Assembly (NCBI GenBank): GCA_023014335.1
Contig: JAECYW010000001.1
Location: forward strand, 3,968,001 to 4,032,000
DNA: 64,000 bases
From: Galerina marginata
Lineage: Eukaryota > Basidiomycota > Agaricomycetes > Agaricales > Galerinaceae
Reading direction: 5' to 3'
Part shown: positions 12,394-25,243 of the stretch, piece by piece
Layout: each line of letters starts with the position of its first letter
Numbering within the stretch: the first letter of the stretch is position 1
The notes under the pieces: model-generated
Told to the model about the DNA's origin: nothing
What the model saw: only the letters and a program-made list of their open reading frames with translations
Database searches by the model: none
Position numbers and translations under genes: made by a program

Positions 12394-14157
12394 GGCGTAA
12401 GGTAGCGATGTCCACGCTGTGATCGATAAAAATGTCAGTGTAGAATGTCGTATATCAATCTCATAATTTCTTACCTAGTCTACAGAGTAAGCGAGCATGG
12501 CAAGGTGCCAGTTAATAGTAAAGTTGATCATCCGAACTTGCTCGCTCCAAGTTGGTGGCCTTATTCGTGTCGCGCATATAGGAGTAGCTGAAGATGGTGC
12601 CAGCAGACTAAGAGAGAGACGAAGTCGTAGCCACAACGCCCAAAAGGGAATATGACATAGCGAGCCGAAGCGCCGCCTTATGTAAAAGTGGCCCTTCCCA
12701 TTCGCTGGATACAGTAGATCGACTAGCCCTGATCTTATCTGTCTCTTTCCTCCTGAACCCTTTCCATGCCCTTTTCAACGCTCATTATTCATGGTTCGTA
12801 AGTGGCATGTTTATAAACGAGTCCCGTATTGGCATAACCCCACACATGCGGTGCCTGGGTCTATCCTCGCAAACCTGTGCTCAGGACCATGTACTACCTG
12901 CATAATCCAGACCCCGAGCGAGTTTCCCGACCAATGATGCCGCATTGTGGGGGATACTGTACGGTTTCTCTCATTCGTGCATGCATAGATCCTTCTACTC
13001 GCCACCGATTACACGTTCGCAAACAGCTTCTTTGGCGATAACCGATAACCCAATATTCGCCCCATCCAGTTGGCATTTTGGTTCTAGTTCGCTTACACCT
13101 TCCTTGCTCGTCAGCTATGCCATTTCTTTCTACCACTGGGCCTCGCACGGTGCACGACAGACCACATCATGATACCGGGTAGTGCCAAGAATGTAGAGTC
13201 CGAGAAAAGCTCTGGCTTGCTTCTTTTGACATCCCTCCGTGTGCGATAAAGACATCCTGTACCCTCTATCCCTCTCCACAAACAACCTGAGACTGGGCTG
13301 TCTTTTCCATACGTTCACTTACGTGTCAATACACCAAACGCTGGACTATCTACACTGTGATCTCGCAAGAATGTCGAAATCACCAGCGCCAACCAGAGTG
13401 GCATACGGGATTCTTCTACTTCACGAGTTTTTCCAGCTGCAGCTGGTAATTTCCGCGTTTGTCAAGACGCACTCCCCAATGTGCCTCCTACAGTGTACCT
13501 CTATCTCTCCGCTGAGACTCAAAGCTTCAAAATGCCTTTTTCTAGTCTGCCAACTTCTAATTTTATCCTCACAACGCGCCACGCCTACCCTTGCTGAATC
13601 TATAAAGGCACTAGCGTCCCGTGCTTTCGTCTTTCCCTCCTTCGGTGATAACACATTGAAGCCGTTTGAAGCAAATATCTGTCCACCTTCTAACCGATCC
13701 TGAATCCTCTATATTGTTATATAGTAACGCCACCTCCTCGACCTGACACACCACACGCAGGATTATCCACTATACAACCAATCTCGCGAGGACGTCTGGA
13801 GATCCATTACCGTGGCTCTTCCGTCAACGTGATCAGGCTTTTGCCATTTGCTCCTGCGTGTGTGTTTGAATGGACGAGTTTCGGTGTCTCTTGCTGTAAT
13901 CATGTATCCTGCGCGGTGTCCTTTATTATTTTGTCTTCTTATATAAGACAATCCAAACTCAAACCCTCGACGGATATTTCTGTCCCTCAGTTTTGTGCAG
14001 GCCATGACGATAAGACTCGGGTTTGGACTCGCAGCGATAGGGTTCTTATGGCCCACGGAATGTTCGCAAGACCATTGCTTCATGTTAAGTAATTCTCCCT
14101 ACAACAAATTTTTTATTTAACTTCCTCCAAGAAGTCGACACCTCGCCGACCCAACTC
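12394..14157. other. Likely decayed copy of repeat module B; no gene supported
   Basis: Around 12660-12760 the sequence GCCGAAGCGCC..., then CCCATTCGCTGGAT and GATCTTA, matches in order the start of module B at 29625 and 50066. Further weak matches (CAGGACCATG near 12884, a GGTTTGGACTCG stretch near 14020) echo later parts of that module. Frames such as 13239-13703 show no domain and have a stop-free competitor on the other strand. I therefore treat this as an old, eroded repeat rather than a gene. Confidence 0.35.
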
Positions 14158-14182
14158 TCAATTCGTAACCTGCACATCCACC

Positions 14183-14903
14183 CTATTCGACCGCACAGAA
14201 CCCGACAAATCTGCCTTGGCCGAATTGACCCCAGTCTGGGTGACCGACCTTCCCATTTGCATCCGTCGTCTTCCCATTCACCACCGCTCCTTTAATCGGG
14301 GTCAAAAGTGTTCCTTCTACCACAGTAAACGTTACGGCCTGGTTGACACGAGCTGTGGTGGGTCCGAGGAGTTTCAAGAATAGTGGATTTGGGCTAGATG
14401 CAGAGACGAGTGCGAAGACGATGTTATCTCCTGCTTTGACTTCTTGCTTGCATCCTGTGAATATACCTTGGGGGAAGAAATTGACACCGCTGATCCAGAT
14501 GTTGGAGATGCTATCCGCGCTTTCGCCTGCGATAGTGCTGATGATAAAATCGTCGAACCCGGAAATAAAAAGTCTGCGATTGTTTCAGATGGCGCATTTT
14601 TTACCAAAGGTTTTTGACCTACCCATCGAATGAGAAGCCGTGCTGTTTTCCTGTATCATCCAATGCGGCTGTCGTCGTCGGCCCGGGTGATGAATTGGCG
14701 CCTTCGTTGGTGCCGTCGCATTTGTGCGTCCCTCTTAAGGATGTGGTGACGTTGTGGGCTGTGGTTACCACAGAGCCCTCGAAAATCGTCCTTTGTGCTC
14801 CTTCGATCCGCAGGTTGACTTGAGTTGGGGTGTTGGCAGCTGGAGAGGCATATGTTGCTGCGCTAAGCAGAAGTGAGATGGAAGGGAGCCAGTGGAAATG
14901 CAT
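14183..14903 (-). CDS. Secreted DUF4430-like protein, C-terminus frameshifted
   Basis: The start at 14903 gives a signal peptide (MHFHWLPSISLLLSAATYAS), then NLRIEGAQRTIFEG, VTTSLRGTHKCDGTN and ALDDTGKQ. This is the pattern of fungal secreted proteins with a transcobalamin-like DUF4430 fold. A 49 bp intron (14622-14574, donor GTAGGT, acceptor CGCAG) joins FDG to LFISGFDDFIISTIAGE. The exon continues through NIWISGVNFF and GCKQEVKAGDNIVF to a second domain containing VNQAVTFTVVEGT and TTDANGKV. After that the frame goes off: it reads HPDWGQ and stops at 14183, about 223 residues in all. A neighbouring frame carries a family-like ending, SVRSNRVDVQVTN then stop at 14158. A tandem GGTC GGTC at 14242-14249 explains the shift. 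The gene may be an allelic variant, a young pseudogene or an assembly error. Confidence 0.7.
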
Positions 14904-17461
14904 TGTCGATGGTTTGGAAATAATTATCCTCGTCTTGGATGTGTATTTTATAAGAACGGTGCGTTTCCTTAGAGCCCATCTTCCATGTTAACGCACTCAT
15001 GTCTATATTCTATGAATAGCCCATTCCATCCATCCATCCGCGCTTTGGGCCTCCAACCACCTCCCTGTTGTCATCAAGCCTCGTATTGGAGGTGGAAAAT
15101 ACACACGCTCACAGGTAAATCATGACGGTAAATGCTAACTGGGTGGCAACCAATGTTATTTTCAGACCCAAATGGTACGAACGCGTTAAATGCTATAATC
15201 TATCACCGGATTTGGCTCCCGTCGAAATAGAGGTTTTGATTGCACTGGGGATTTGGATAGCTGTTCTTGGCATCTGCTGAGCTTTACATAGTATGGCAAA
15301 GGCACATGTTAATAATCCTATCATAGAACGCCTGCAGGAGCCTCCCTGAACAGCGGTAAAGAACTGGATCCCAAGAAGGACAGTCATCACTGTGATCGTT
15401 GATTTGCTGTAAAGTGACAAGCGACCAGACATGGTTGGACTAACGAGCAGCCCAGTGCTTGGGTTTATAAGTTGCGAAGGTAGTATATGTGTTCATTCTT
15501 GCCTCCAGAGGAAGAAAGGAGAATGAATGATTTGCGCGAGTGGATCTTTCGTCCGCTGGCTTATGAAAATCCATCATCACAGTACGTTGACTGACCCTAG
15601 CAGCTCGGGTTTGGAAAGGCTCGGATAGCTCGTCCAGCAGCCACGCAGTATAGCGTTGCGGGCAAGGTGCGAATGGATTGCTCAACGAGAAACCGCGCTA
15701 CAACCGTGCACAGCCGCTGATGGGATCTACTCTATCTAATCTAATCGACGACTCGGGCTGCTCGGGCCAGAGGCAGCGTCGCCAATATTCCGTGCTCCTG
15801 GTTTGATTATCAGGAACACTGCACAAACTAAAACGGGCCAAGTCAAGAACAGCTGGGTAGGTGAAACAGATCGAATAAGTCGTGCCGGCGGTCAGAAGCC
15901 CAAAATTGAAGAAATCGAATTTAAAAGCACGAGCAGGCAAGAAAATACAAGAGTAAACGGATATTTTGTATTTTCAGAACGATTCGGTGTACTTATATTG
16001 TATTGTACGGCTGTTGTACGGTGTATCTTCGCGCGTAACTATCGTAATAACCATTACTTTATGTCAACCCCGTGCCGAAGCGCCTCTTTAAGTATGGCTG
16101 GCTGGCTAATCTTCGGCGCAAGCCAAAGTATTCCCGCGATGATGGCTTTACCCTGATCGATATCAGCAGCAACACTGTTACTCCTCTCAACATCCAAAGG
16201 CGCATCCAATACTCCTACCCCCACGCCCGCAATAGGTACACAGGACCCTCGCAAGCGTGCGTTCAGGATCACGCACCATCCATGTAGTTCTGGCGCCCAG
16301 GCGAGTTCTGCCAGATATTGATTCCGCATCAGAAATCAAGCCGTTTAGTTTCCACGGGTTTCTCAAGTTGAGCAACCGGCAAAAACCGGCAAAAACCCTG
16401 AGACCTGGGAACTTGGCCTAAATTGGTGACCTATGTCACTTTTTCCAGAAACCGGCCGGGGGTCGGTGGCAGGGTCAAGACCCTGACTAGAATAACGACT
16501 AGTCTTTTGACAGAAATTGCCATTCCAGGTTTCCGGAGACCTGAAAACCGCCGAAAACCACGGGAAACCCGGAAACTATTTGGACGTTTTGCTGATGCCG
16601 GCTGTGGGGGAGGAGGTATTGTGAGCTTCCTCTGTTTATGCACATTTCTCTTGCTCTTCTGCCCAGCAATCGATCATCCGTGCGCTCGTCAACGAATTAC
16701 CTGAAATAAAGGTTGGTCAATTCATTGTCTTGCCCAACTAAGCGGGCCTTGTCTACCAGGACGCCACCGACCAATCCAAGACCACATGCAGGATTGGCAA
16801 CAAGTTTCCTCGTAAAGTTGTTCCTTCAGGACCTGCCTGATTTCAACATCGAACGAGTTGAGGATGGACTTCCTGACTATATCCTGCGTGTGCGTTGACG
16901 GAATTTACCTTTTTATAAACCTCGTGGCGTACTATTCTCGCTCAGGAGCTACATACGTCTTTACATCTACAGACTTCCTGAGCGCAGCTCTTACAGATTC
17001 CTGATGGACAAACAGCAGAGTCCCTCCCGCGAGCGACAGACGCCATCTTGAATTATCAGTCATCCACACGCAGGGCCCTTCATCCATCGATTCTCGCACG
17101 GAAGGCGGGAGAATTGCTCCCAATGCCCTACGGTTCCCTGTCGATGCGTGTATGACAGTCTGTTGTTGCTCTGCGAGTGTTTTGGACGAAGTTCGATGTC
17201 TCGTGGCTTCGTTTTCGTATTAATCTACTTCTCAATTACAGTACCCTTGCCGAGTTCATAAATTCAAACCTAAATAGGCCTCCTCCTCCTCTTCGACCAA
17301 TACTTCAGGTATCATTTGTTTCTATTTCCAGTCCAACAAACATAATTCCGTAATAGCGATATTTGATTCAGCTCCCGGAATACTTTTTGGCTTTCCTATG
17401 GAAAATTTCAAAGGTACAATCAAATACAAGATTCACAGAGTCCAAGCCTTCGATTGACCGT
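14904..17461. other. Intergenic with repeat fragments; one weak small-secreted candidate
   Basis: On the minus strand a frame from 15432 to 15193 opens MSGRLSLYSKSTITVMTVLL and looks like a signal anchor, but no second exon was found, so I do not call it a gene. At about 15600-15770 there is a copy of a dispersed module (CAGCTCGGGT..., ending TCTATCTAATCTAATC) also seen at 24.5, 35.6, 51.05 and 57.35 kb. At 16068-16090 the GTGCCGAAGCGCCTCTTTAA motif that begins module B occurs alone. Around 16375-16570 a CCGG-rich stretch with CCGGCAAAAA repeats and GGAAACC motifs may be a small transposon remnant. Confidence 0.4.
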
Positions 17462-18390
17462 TTAACAGAACGTAATGGCGAGGTTAACCTGCTCCGAATA
17501 TTAGGCAAATCGAGGGTGAAAACAGGCGGAGTTACTTACATTGTTGGCTTGACATCCAACCTGGACGAAGGTGTCAGTCGGAATGTGGAAAGCGGTGTTG
17601 CAGTTTGGGTTGTTGCCTGAAATTCAAGTCCAGTTATTTTCCAGAATATATTACAAGTTTTAGAGTGACGTTTGACATACAGCTAGTACCAGCCCCATTA
17701 CATCCGTTGTAGTAGCTGATGAGAGGCTCGATTTTTAGTTGGTTAAAAAGTAGGCCTGAACAACGTACCCGAATCCAGTGGTCACAGAAAAGGCAAGTCT
17801 AGAAGTTAATTATATTACTGTTAGTACCCAGCCGAGCAACGAACGACGAAGAAGACGTACGGTGGAATGAGAGAAAGATCAGTGCTAGATCCGCTGCCTG
17901 GACGGGCTGGGTTTGGGTTGACCAGTGTTGTTTCAACCGTCATGCAGTGCTCTCCGTTCAGTAAGCAATTTCCTTTTAAAGACCTCGTCGTTAGATCTGG
18001 TTCACGGTGCATCCGAATGTGTCCACTCGCCCGTTTGCAAATACCTGAAATAAGAATCAAATTATTGCCTTTCTGTGCTCCGAGTATCGTACTCACGCAA
18101 TTGCAGAGATAAGTGGTCCGTTGCTGGTATAATCCTCGCCATTGGAGAGAATTCGTCCGGCTTGAACGAGCTTCGGCTGCAGAAACCGAAATAAGGCAAT
18201 CTCTCTGTCGACTCGGACCACAAATATCACGTACCGTACCCCGACCACACCTGGAAACGTTTTAGTTAAGCCTTCAGCAAGAGAGCGTAGCGCGGTCTTA
18301 CCTATTAGTGAAGTGCACGGTATGAGTTTCTGCACTGACGCCAACGATGGCGGCGGCGAAGAGAGCTGAGACTGCCCTGAAAGAAATCAT
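17462..18390 (-). CDS. Secreted glycopeptide-family protein
   Basis: The start at 18390 gives MISFRAVSALFAAAIVGVSA, a signal peptide, followed by ETHTVHFTN. Successive exons then read PKLVQAGRILSNGEDYTSNG, PLISAIA, a Cys-containing block NCLLNGEHCMTVETTLVNP, PGSGSSTDLSLIPP, and GNNPNCNTAFHIPTDTFVQV with GCQANN. A final small exon gives VNLAITFC and TAA at 17464-17462. This order matches a small secreted fungal family usually annotated as glycopeptide, of about 150-180 residues with conserved cysteines. Introns are short with clear borders, for example donor GTAAGT near 17542 and acceptor GGAGCAG before VNLAITFC. The role is unknown; members are extracellular. It sits upstream of the triplicated region and has no copy in units 2 or 3. 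Confidence 0.75.
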
Positions 18391-19080
18391 AGAATACGTT
18401 TGAACGTTCAGTAAGATGAAATGGGTCGGAATATTTGAGCTGGTCTTACCAGTAACAAACGTCGACTCTTTTATAAGTCAGAAATTCCGGACAGGAAGGA
18501 CTCACAGAAACTAATGACAAGTTCTAGTTACCAATTGTTTACTCAAAGGTCTCCATGAACGTGAGTGCGTGGTCTTCGAAGTAGATACTTTAAATATAAA
18601 TCCCGCTATTGAGCTTCTCCTTCATACGCGCTGTGAACTAAAACACGGGGTTTCGTAAGTTATTTTACTTAGGCCAAATTACAATAACTCACGGTGGCTC
18701 TTAGGACTAGTGTTGCCGATGTTTAGGTCAATCAGGTTTAAAACCGGCAATTAAACCGCGAAGTAAAGGGCGAGCTTGGAGTCATGGCATTTGGGGATGG
18801 TTGACGAGGCAGAGGACCTTGTTTGCAGCCATAGCGAAAGTAGCCCAGGCGCGGTTAACGGTTGATGTTAAACCTGGGATTCAATATTCAATGTCGACAG
18901 TTGTGTGGGGCTGAAAAAGTCGGAAGTCGTCGAACTCGAGCTCGGGTATGAGCGGCATCCAGCAAAAAGAACGCCGCCTCGGTCGGAATAGTTGACCTAG
19001 TGGCCAGCCTTGCCGGGGTTTTGACAGTGGAAAAGATGCATTTGGAGAGCGGCTACGCTAATGGCCGTTACTAGAGCCGT
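18391..19080. other. Intergenic, promoter side of the glycopeptide gene
   Basis: No frame with recognisable content. Sequence matching units 2 and 3 starts just to the right of this stretch. Confidence 0.3.
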
Positions 19081-20600
19081 CTTACTTCCATAAGTCGTCT
19101 CCGGGCATGAATGATATCCAAGAAAATTTGTGGGCACCGGGGACTATGGGGCCTTTCTTGTGGGTAGTAACGGGAGTCAGTATAGTCGAGTATAGATAGG
19201 CAAGTAGCCTGGGTGGACGAAGGGGACGAAAAGTCGTCTTAAAATCGGTATAGAGAAAGCCGTTGTTCAGAAAACCGAAACCTGGATAGAGGAGGTCGAG
19301 GAATGGGGTTACTGCTGTAGCAGAAGCCACCGCGGACGAAGTTCAAGCCGATTCAGAGATAAAAAGTCGGGAGGCGTCGAGCTCAAGATCGGGCTTCAAA
19401 CTTCCAGACAAGACGAACGGTGGCTCGGAGGATCGAGCTCAAAGCCTATCCATTCGAGGCGGTCTCGCAGGAACGTCTTGACTGCTCGCGAGGATGTATG
19501 CGTCTTGATCTGGACAGGCGAATAAGCGGTATCGGACTTGGGGTAGCACACCTGTGGAAGGTGGGGCTCAAAGCACTAGAATATGAGCCTAAGGTACATA
19601 AGTCATGTGGGGAAAAAGCACACACAGCAAGTCGACACAGGCGAGCCGTCTGCACACCTCAGGCTAGGGCCCCCCGCCAGGTCCACGGAAGGCTTCTTCA
19701 GAGAGATGTCGACTAACTTCGTCTCCTTTCGACTGTTCTCGGATGCAGATGCAGCTGCAGCCGCGCGTCTGCCACGTCAGTCACCCTCCGACGACGAAAA
19801 CAGTATAACAAGCATCGTGTATAAGTTTCATGATAACGTTCTGCCTCCACTACGCACGACGACGTCCCTGACTCTACGAATTGTATAGCATCGCAGGCTG
19901 GCGAGGCCTAGGGTTGATAATAGGGGAGCTGATTCTGGCGACAGCGGTAGCAACGACGTCAAGGAGGTCTAGGCAAAGAAAGGCATGGGCGTGGATAGTA
20001 GATTCGGATGGAGGAACAGGACGAGGAACAGGGATACTTTAAGAAGTGAATTGAATCAACGAATTCTTTCGGATTTCTTCTGCTTTTTCCGCGAATTTTT
20101 GAATCTAGAGTCTATTTATAGCAACCAGGGCGCCACTGATCAGCTCGGCTATTGCCCGGAGCAAATTGATGGACGTATTCAGTCAACCACGGATCAACAA
20201 GCGCTAAGCGCAAAGCAAGCTTGGGCGGCCAATGTGGCGGATAACACATACTTAAGCCTTTCCCAGTCGTTTCGTCCTGTACACATTTTCTGTCCAAGGA
20301 AGACTGTACTTCTTGACCATGAAGCACGATGCAATCACGCGGACTCCCACGTGGATCCTATACTCGGGCCCTTTGCGCCACCTTCCCCACGGGTCTACAT
20401 ACATAAGTTTGTGGCGGCGACACGCTCGACAGCGGCAACGCATATATTTCCCTGCATTCGGTTGCACCCGACGCTGAAGGCTCTTTCTCAGACCCTATGC
20501 ACCTTCGGCCTCCTTAACGTTCACAGCTGTTCATTCTACTTCAAAACTCGACCTCTCCACCTTCACAACACCCTGGCTCCTCTGCGATCGAACCCAGCAC
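19081..20600. repeat. Front module of tandem unit 1
   Basis: This block matches 32090-32580 and 53560-54170 in the same orientation. Shared landmarks are GAGGTCGAGGAATGG or similar, ACGAACGGTGGCTCG, GAGCTCAAAGCCTATCCA and GAGGATGTATGCG. Minus-strand peptides from the three copies share an NPFLDLILGSL-like stretch, but frames are interrupted. The block may be the relic of a gene, or non-coding. No intact gene is supported. Confidence 0.6.
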
Positions 20601-20626
20601 GCTGAAAGTATCTCTTCCGCTCAACG

Positions 20627-22132
20627 ATGAGTTTCGATCCAGACATGAACTTCATCGCGATTTTAGCGACGAGTCATACCGTAACGGCGGTATGTTACTG
20701 ACTTCTTGACTTCTTCCTCGAAAATGACGGTGACGGTGACCCCTCCTCGATCCCGGTCGTTCTGATAGCAATTAGATAGTGAGTATATGATTTACGGGCT
20801 CCCATTCAATTCTCAAACTATTCGTACACAGTTGCTGCCGCTGCCTTTCTTGTGTGGGACATCTTACTGACTTTCGACAACGAGGTCAACCTCGTGTGGA
20901 AGGCGGACTGGAACTTCATGAAGGTGCTCTTCATATTCCAGCGCTACCTACCTCTTCTCGACTCGGTATATCTTACCCTAAAATGTAAGTTTAAAGTCGT
21001 CATAATTGTACTTATACTGACATCTCTTACTCTAGATCAGCTTGGTACTGATTTGGGTGAAGGCGAATGCTTACGATTAATCAAGACATCCGGGTGTCAG
21101 TAACTCCAATCAACCTGCGAAATAAACATTTCTGGCACTTACAGAACGTTCATCAGGGCTGGCTGTAGTGGGATTCGCAACGTCTGAAGGTAAGCGCATA
21201 TCCCTGATGGCCCCTGGAGAGCGCTCATGCGATGCAGTCATCCTGACGTTACGAGCCTGGGCCGTATGGAATCGGAATTCGGTACTGACGGTCGTCCTGG
21301 TCGTCCTTTCGTGTGGGATTTGGATTCCTCTCGCGGTCTTCGAAGGAGGTTTCCTTTCCTCACTAAAAAGTAGGAAACTATTTTAAATATTTTCCAAATC
21401 TACGACCCTTGTCTGATCTTACTTGCAGTCGGCCCACCTCCATACCCTGGGTTCGCAGGGTGCTTCATAGTCGGCGCGAACAACGATGTATTCGTTTGTA
21501 TTTTGCTCCTCATGGTCTGGAATATATGTATGTCCTAGCTTAAAGACTGAGGTCGTTGCGCTTATACTCTTCCCGTCAACAGTGGTTTTTGGCCTGATGG
21601 CATTCGTAGGCATCCAAACAAGTTAGTGTCTTAATTTTGTTGTCACTTATGGTGTCTAATGCTCCTTTAGGTGTGTGGAAGTCGAGGTCAAGGCTTTCCC
21701 AATTAGTTTATCGAGACGGTGTGTACAAAGTTTAGTTCCTGACCTGTTATGCGCGCCTAATAACACTATATTGAACCAGGCGCAATTTACTACTTCTACT
21801 TATTCAGTAAGGCGAACCAAGTCAAATAACAAGCTTTCCGGACCAACACTAACTATTCCTTTCCAGTTATGGCCATTTTAAATGTCATCGCAGTCATGGC
21901 TTTTCCGGTAAGCACCATCGGTTTTTCAATCAAAGTATTTGCCTTAATGGTTCTTACTTTTACCTGACAGTTCGGATATGGGTTCGTCCTGTTACCCCTA
22001 CAGCGATGTCTTCACTCTGTTCTGGCTAGTCGTGTGCTGCTGAACCTGCGTTTATGCTGTTATGAGGACACGACATTCTCGGAAAGAGTTACAGACTTTG
22101 TTATACGGGAGGTCGATAATGATAGTCTCTAG
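20627..22132 (+). CDS. DUF6533-type seven-helix membrane protein
   Basis: The start at 20627 gives MSFDPDMNFIAILATSHTV. The next exon carries the family signature FLVWDILLTFDNEVNLVW, then VLFIFQRYLPLLDSVYL. Later exons read VILTLRAWAVWNRN, VLTVVLVVLSCGIWIPL, PGFAGCFIVGANNDVFV followed by a hydrophobic run, VVFGLMAFVGIQ, and finally SRVLLNLRLCCYED and FVIREVDNDSL with TAG at 22130-22132. Seven hydrophobic stretches are visible, separated by short introns (donors GTAAGT near 20983, acceptor CTCTAG near 21036). DUF6533 proteins are abundant in Agaricomycetes and have no established activity. The gene lies inside unit 1, and I found no equivalent in units 2 or 3. It was either inserted into unit 1 or lost from the other copies. 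Confidence 0.8.
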
Positions 22133-25100
22133 ACGTAAACAGAGGTACTCAGTAGTAATGTAGTTAGCCCAAAATTACGAGCCGCAAGGAATGGCAGCAG
22201 GGATGGATGCTGGATGCCCAAGTTCAATGCTCTGAGACCGCTCCGGCCCCAGCTCACGAGGCGCTTCAGCTTCATGGCCACCACTCGACGCTCGAAGACG
22301 GCGTAAACGACGAGGCAAAGAATCCAACTGACGACGGGCTGATGAGGTGAAGTTAGGGGGAAGAAGCGGACGAAGAAACAGCGCTGCAGCACCTCCTAGA
22401 GGTGACGCAGGAGTTCATTGTTGAAGAAGTATCGATGAATGTGCAGGCACGGCTCTGGAGACTGGTTAAAGTCGCAGTCGGTGTTGGGAATTTTGAAGTT
22501 TGACCTGAACTTGACGTTGGACTTGATGCTGGCGCAAACTGATGGACGGGTCCTCCGACTTCCTTGTCTTCACTCTAAACGAAAGGATCGAAGCATCGGG
22601 CTTGCGTTGGGTCGTGCCCCACCACTTCCACGTCAATCGCTGGTTTGCATGCACCATGCACCTTGATCCTGATCGTCGTATCCCGGTCATCGCATGAGCG
22701 CCCGCCCGATGCCACTGTTATCACAACCAAAAACCACCCGAACGACTAGGTCGAGCTTCACGTCAATATCCTCGTAGTATAACTTCCTGTGTGCTTGTCG
22801 TACGCATACACTTGCATGATATGCTGAAGTCGGCATGGGTAGGCAGCCGGGGTTGATACCGAACGTCTCGAAGGGCCAACTCTGGCGGTACTACCATAAA
22901 AGTACAACATTGTATCGTCATCGATCCCCAGCCACGACAGGATGGAAAACGGAGGGCGCTGAGAAGGAGGTGAAAGTACAAATGGTTATTGATAAGGATA
23001 CGGATGGGAGAAGAGGAGCAGAAGCTGGGAGTTGGCGTAAATGAAAGAGCAGTTGAAGACGAGTTATGCCACTGAGGTGGCAGCCGCAGCTTGAGGCCAG
23101 GACTTAAGCGTTAGCGTTGATGTTGATGTTACCGTTGAGAAAGGTTCGAAAAAAGTGAATGGAAGTGAAGAGAATTTCGCTGTGGCTGCAATGGCTCGAG
23201 ATGAAACTGAAGTCAACGATGAGGAGATTGAACTTGATGCATTTGAAGACGGCATCAAGCTCGGGGTTTCGTCAACCATCTTCCATCTTCGAGATTCCAG
23301 CTTTGAAAGTTAAAGAAAAGGCCGCCAAAAGTTGAAGCGTTCCAGGAAAACCACCTCGACCGAGTGAGGGCTTATATTAACTGGGACCAGCGGATAAGTG
23401 ATCTCGAGTTTGAGGTAGAATTGCGACGTCGACCCTACACGTCAGAGCTAGTTGGGTATGGAGTTCCTTGGGTTCATCTAAGTCGTCGATGGTGATGAGG
23501 GCTGTCTTCACGCCTGAAGTTGCAGCTCGCGTTTTTCAACAACAGAAAACGATTGTCGGGGGCGTCCGCTCCTATTCCACGTAGTGGTCGGAAACCCCGC
23601 AGACAGCAGATCGTTCTCCCTTCTGAATCCTTCAATGCCAACCTCCTCTCTCTTCCCCACCTCCCTCCTTCACATTCCCATTCAATCTCGTTCTCGTCAA
23701 TGACGTAGAGACCGACTGATCTTTAACTTCATACAGGTTAATAGGAGGCTTGCACGTCGTTGACAACCGACGTACCGTATCACTTTGCGTCGCATAAATC
23801 GTCACCGCGTACAAAGTATCGATGTAGGCTTTGAATTCCAGGGAGTTCTCGTAGTACGTCCTTGAGAACTTCTAGTCGGCCTCCGGTCGGAGTGTTGTTG
23901 GCCAAAGAAAGGGTGCAAGCGGAAACTCCGCGTTGCTGGTGGTCGATTTGTCAAATGCGGGCGTGAATGAAACCCTAGAGTTGGTCCAGAATGAGAAAGC
24001 GGCCTTAGTTGGCTGGGATAAGGACTCACATAGAAATCTCATCCAATAAGTTGAAACCAAAACCGACATTGCAGTCGACTTCAGAATATTAGAATAGGAT
24101 GTCGCGAAATGGCTGTGGCGACGTGGCTTGAGCTGGCATGGCTGTATCGCGACAGGAAAATTTATCGATGATGCATCGATGCGTGGCAGTATGAGCGCCT
24201 AGGTCCAAGATGGATAAAAAAAACTTCATATCCGCGGGCTTGGATGATGACCAGGCCAATGTGGCACTCGGAACCCCCGCCAGCGGAGGCAGTGAGGGAA
24301 TGGACCACTACTTTGCATCGAATGGACTGGCCTTGAGAAAATCGATGTTCAAAAACCAATATTCAAAGCTCGATTTGGCGGTTTGAAGAGCAGAATGGTG
24401 GTGCTACAAAAGGTCGGTTCAACGTCAGGTACGGAATTAAAGGAGGAACATTTACTTACCAAGTCGCAGAGTGCGCCTATCAGGCCTATCTTAGCAACTC
24501 GGGTCTAGCGATCGTCGAACAGCACATCGAGCAGGCGCACTGTCTGGCAAGCGTGTGATGGCAGGAGCCAAGCAAGCATGTCTTCGTCACCGGACCGCCG
24601 TCCAGTCGTCTACAAACGGACAGGCTGTGCTCAAGCTGTGCTAAGTACAGGCTTTTTACACATGTACTTCGAACTACACGGGTGGTCCAAGCTCTCCTCC
24701 CTCATTATTTACCTTCATTGTCCTGCCCTATTGATAGAAGTTCGCTACAGCCACAGAGTACATAAATAATCTGCCGGCCACACGGTAAAGACCTCGCCGC
24801 CGAAGTGGAACGAGGCACAGCTCTGAGCTTGTATGATCTATTCAGGTCTCGACATGGGAGTACATCGAGAAGATGCTTGCACGTTCGTCAATACTCTCGG
24901 AAAGCTAGGCGTTCAGCTATTGGACCATGTCGGTGATTACTACAACTACTACGACTACATCGCTTCGTCGCAGTCATTCATGATCCAGAAACACTCTGGT
25001 CAAGCCGTCAGCTCGCCGAATTCTTGATTATTTGCCCCACAACTACGAACGAGGACAAGCGAACACGAGCTCTATAAATGAGAGAGTCCGGGAGGAGTGT

Positions 25101-25190
25101 AAACCGCACTGACGACAATGACATGGATAGCCTTGGACAGCTAACAGCGGCGCGACTTAATACTGATAATGGGGTACTCGTCTCGCTCAG
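22133..25190. repeat. Upstream module of the unit-1 micro-exon gene
   Basis: This 3 kb block is repeated in direct orientation at about 33.0-36.15 kb and 54.7-57.75 kb. Landmarks in order are a CGACGCTCGAAGACGGC stretch, GTATAACTTCCTG, GATCCCCAGCCACGACAGG-like, GTGGCAGCCGCAGCTTGA, GCAGCTCGCGTTTTT, AACCCTAGAGTT, GACTCACATAGAAAT and GGAGAACATTTACTTACC-like. Frames on both strands are broken differently in each copy, so no shared gene is supported. A tight sub-module at about 24480-24630 (CGAGCAGGCGCACTGTCTGG) also occurs at 15.6, 35.6, 51.05 and 57.35 kb. Confidence 0.65.
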
Positions 25191-25243
25191 GACTTAAAAG
25201 TTAAAGCTCAATGCCCCATTCAGTCATTCCTTGCTTATTTGCA
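25191..25243 (+). promoter_or_regulatory. Conserved leader before micro-exon gene 1
   Basis: The bases before the start codon contain ACTTAAA, CATTCAGTCATTCC and TTGCTTATTTGCA. The same order of motifs precedes the other two paralogues at 36168-36214 and 57752-57809, ending ACTTACTCGCG or ACTTACTGGCA just before ATG. The AT-rich ACTTAAA is a plausible core promoter or start-site element. This conservation fixes the start at 25244 rather than the earlier in-frame ATG at 25211. Confidence 0.5.

Noticed and set aside
12945..13703. Plus-strand frames at 12945-13172 and 13239-13703
   Set aside because: No recognisable domain, competing frames on the other strand, and weak similarity of this stretch to repeat module B.
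16375..16570. CCGG-rich stretch as a complete transposon
   Set aside because: Possible inverted words are present but no matched ends or target duplication could be shown.
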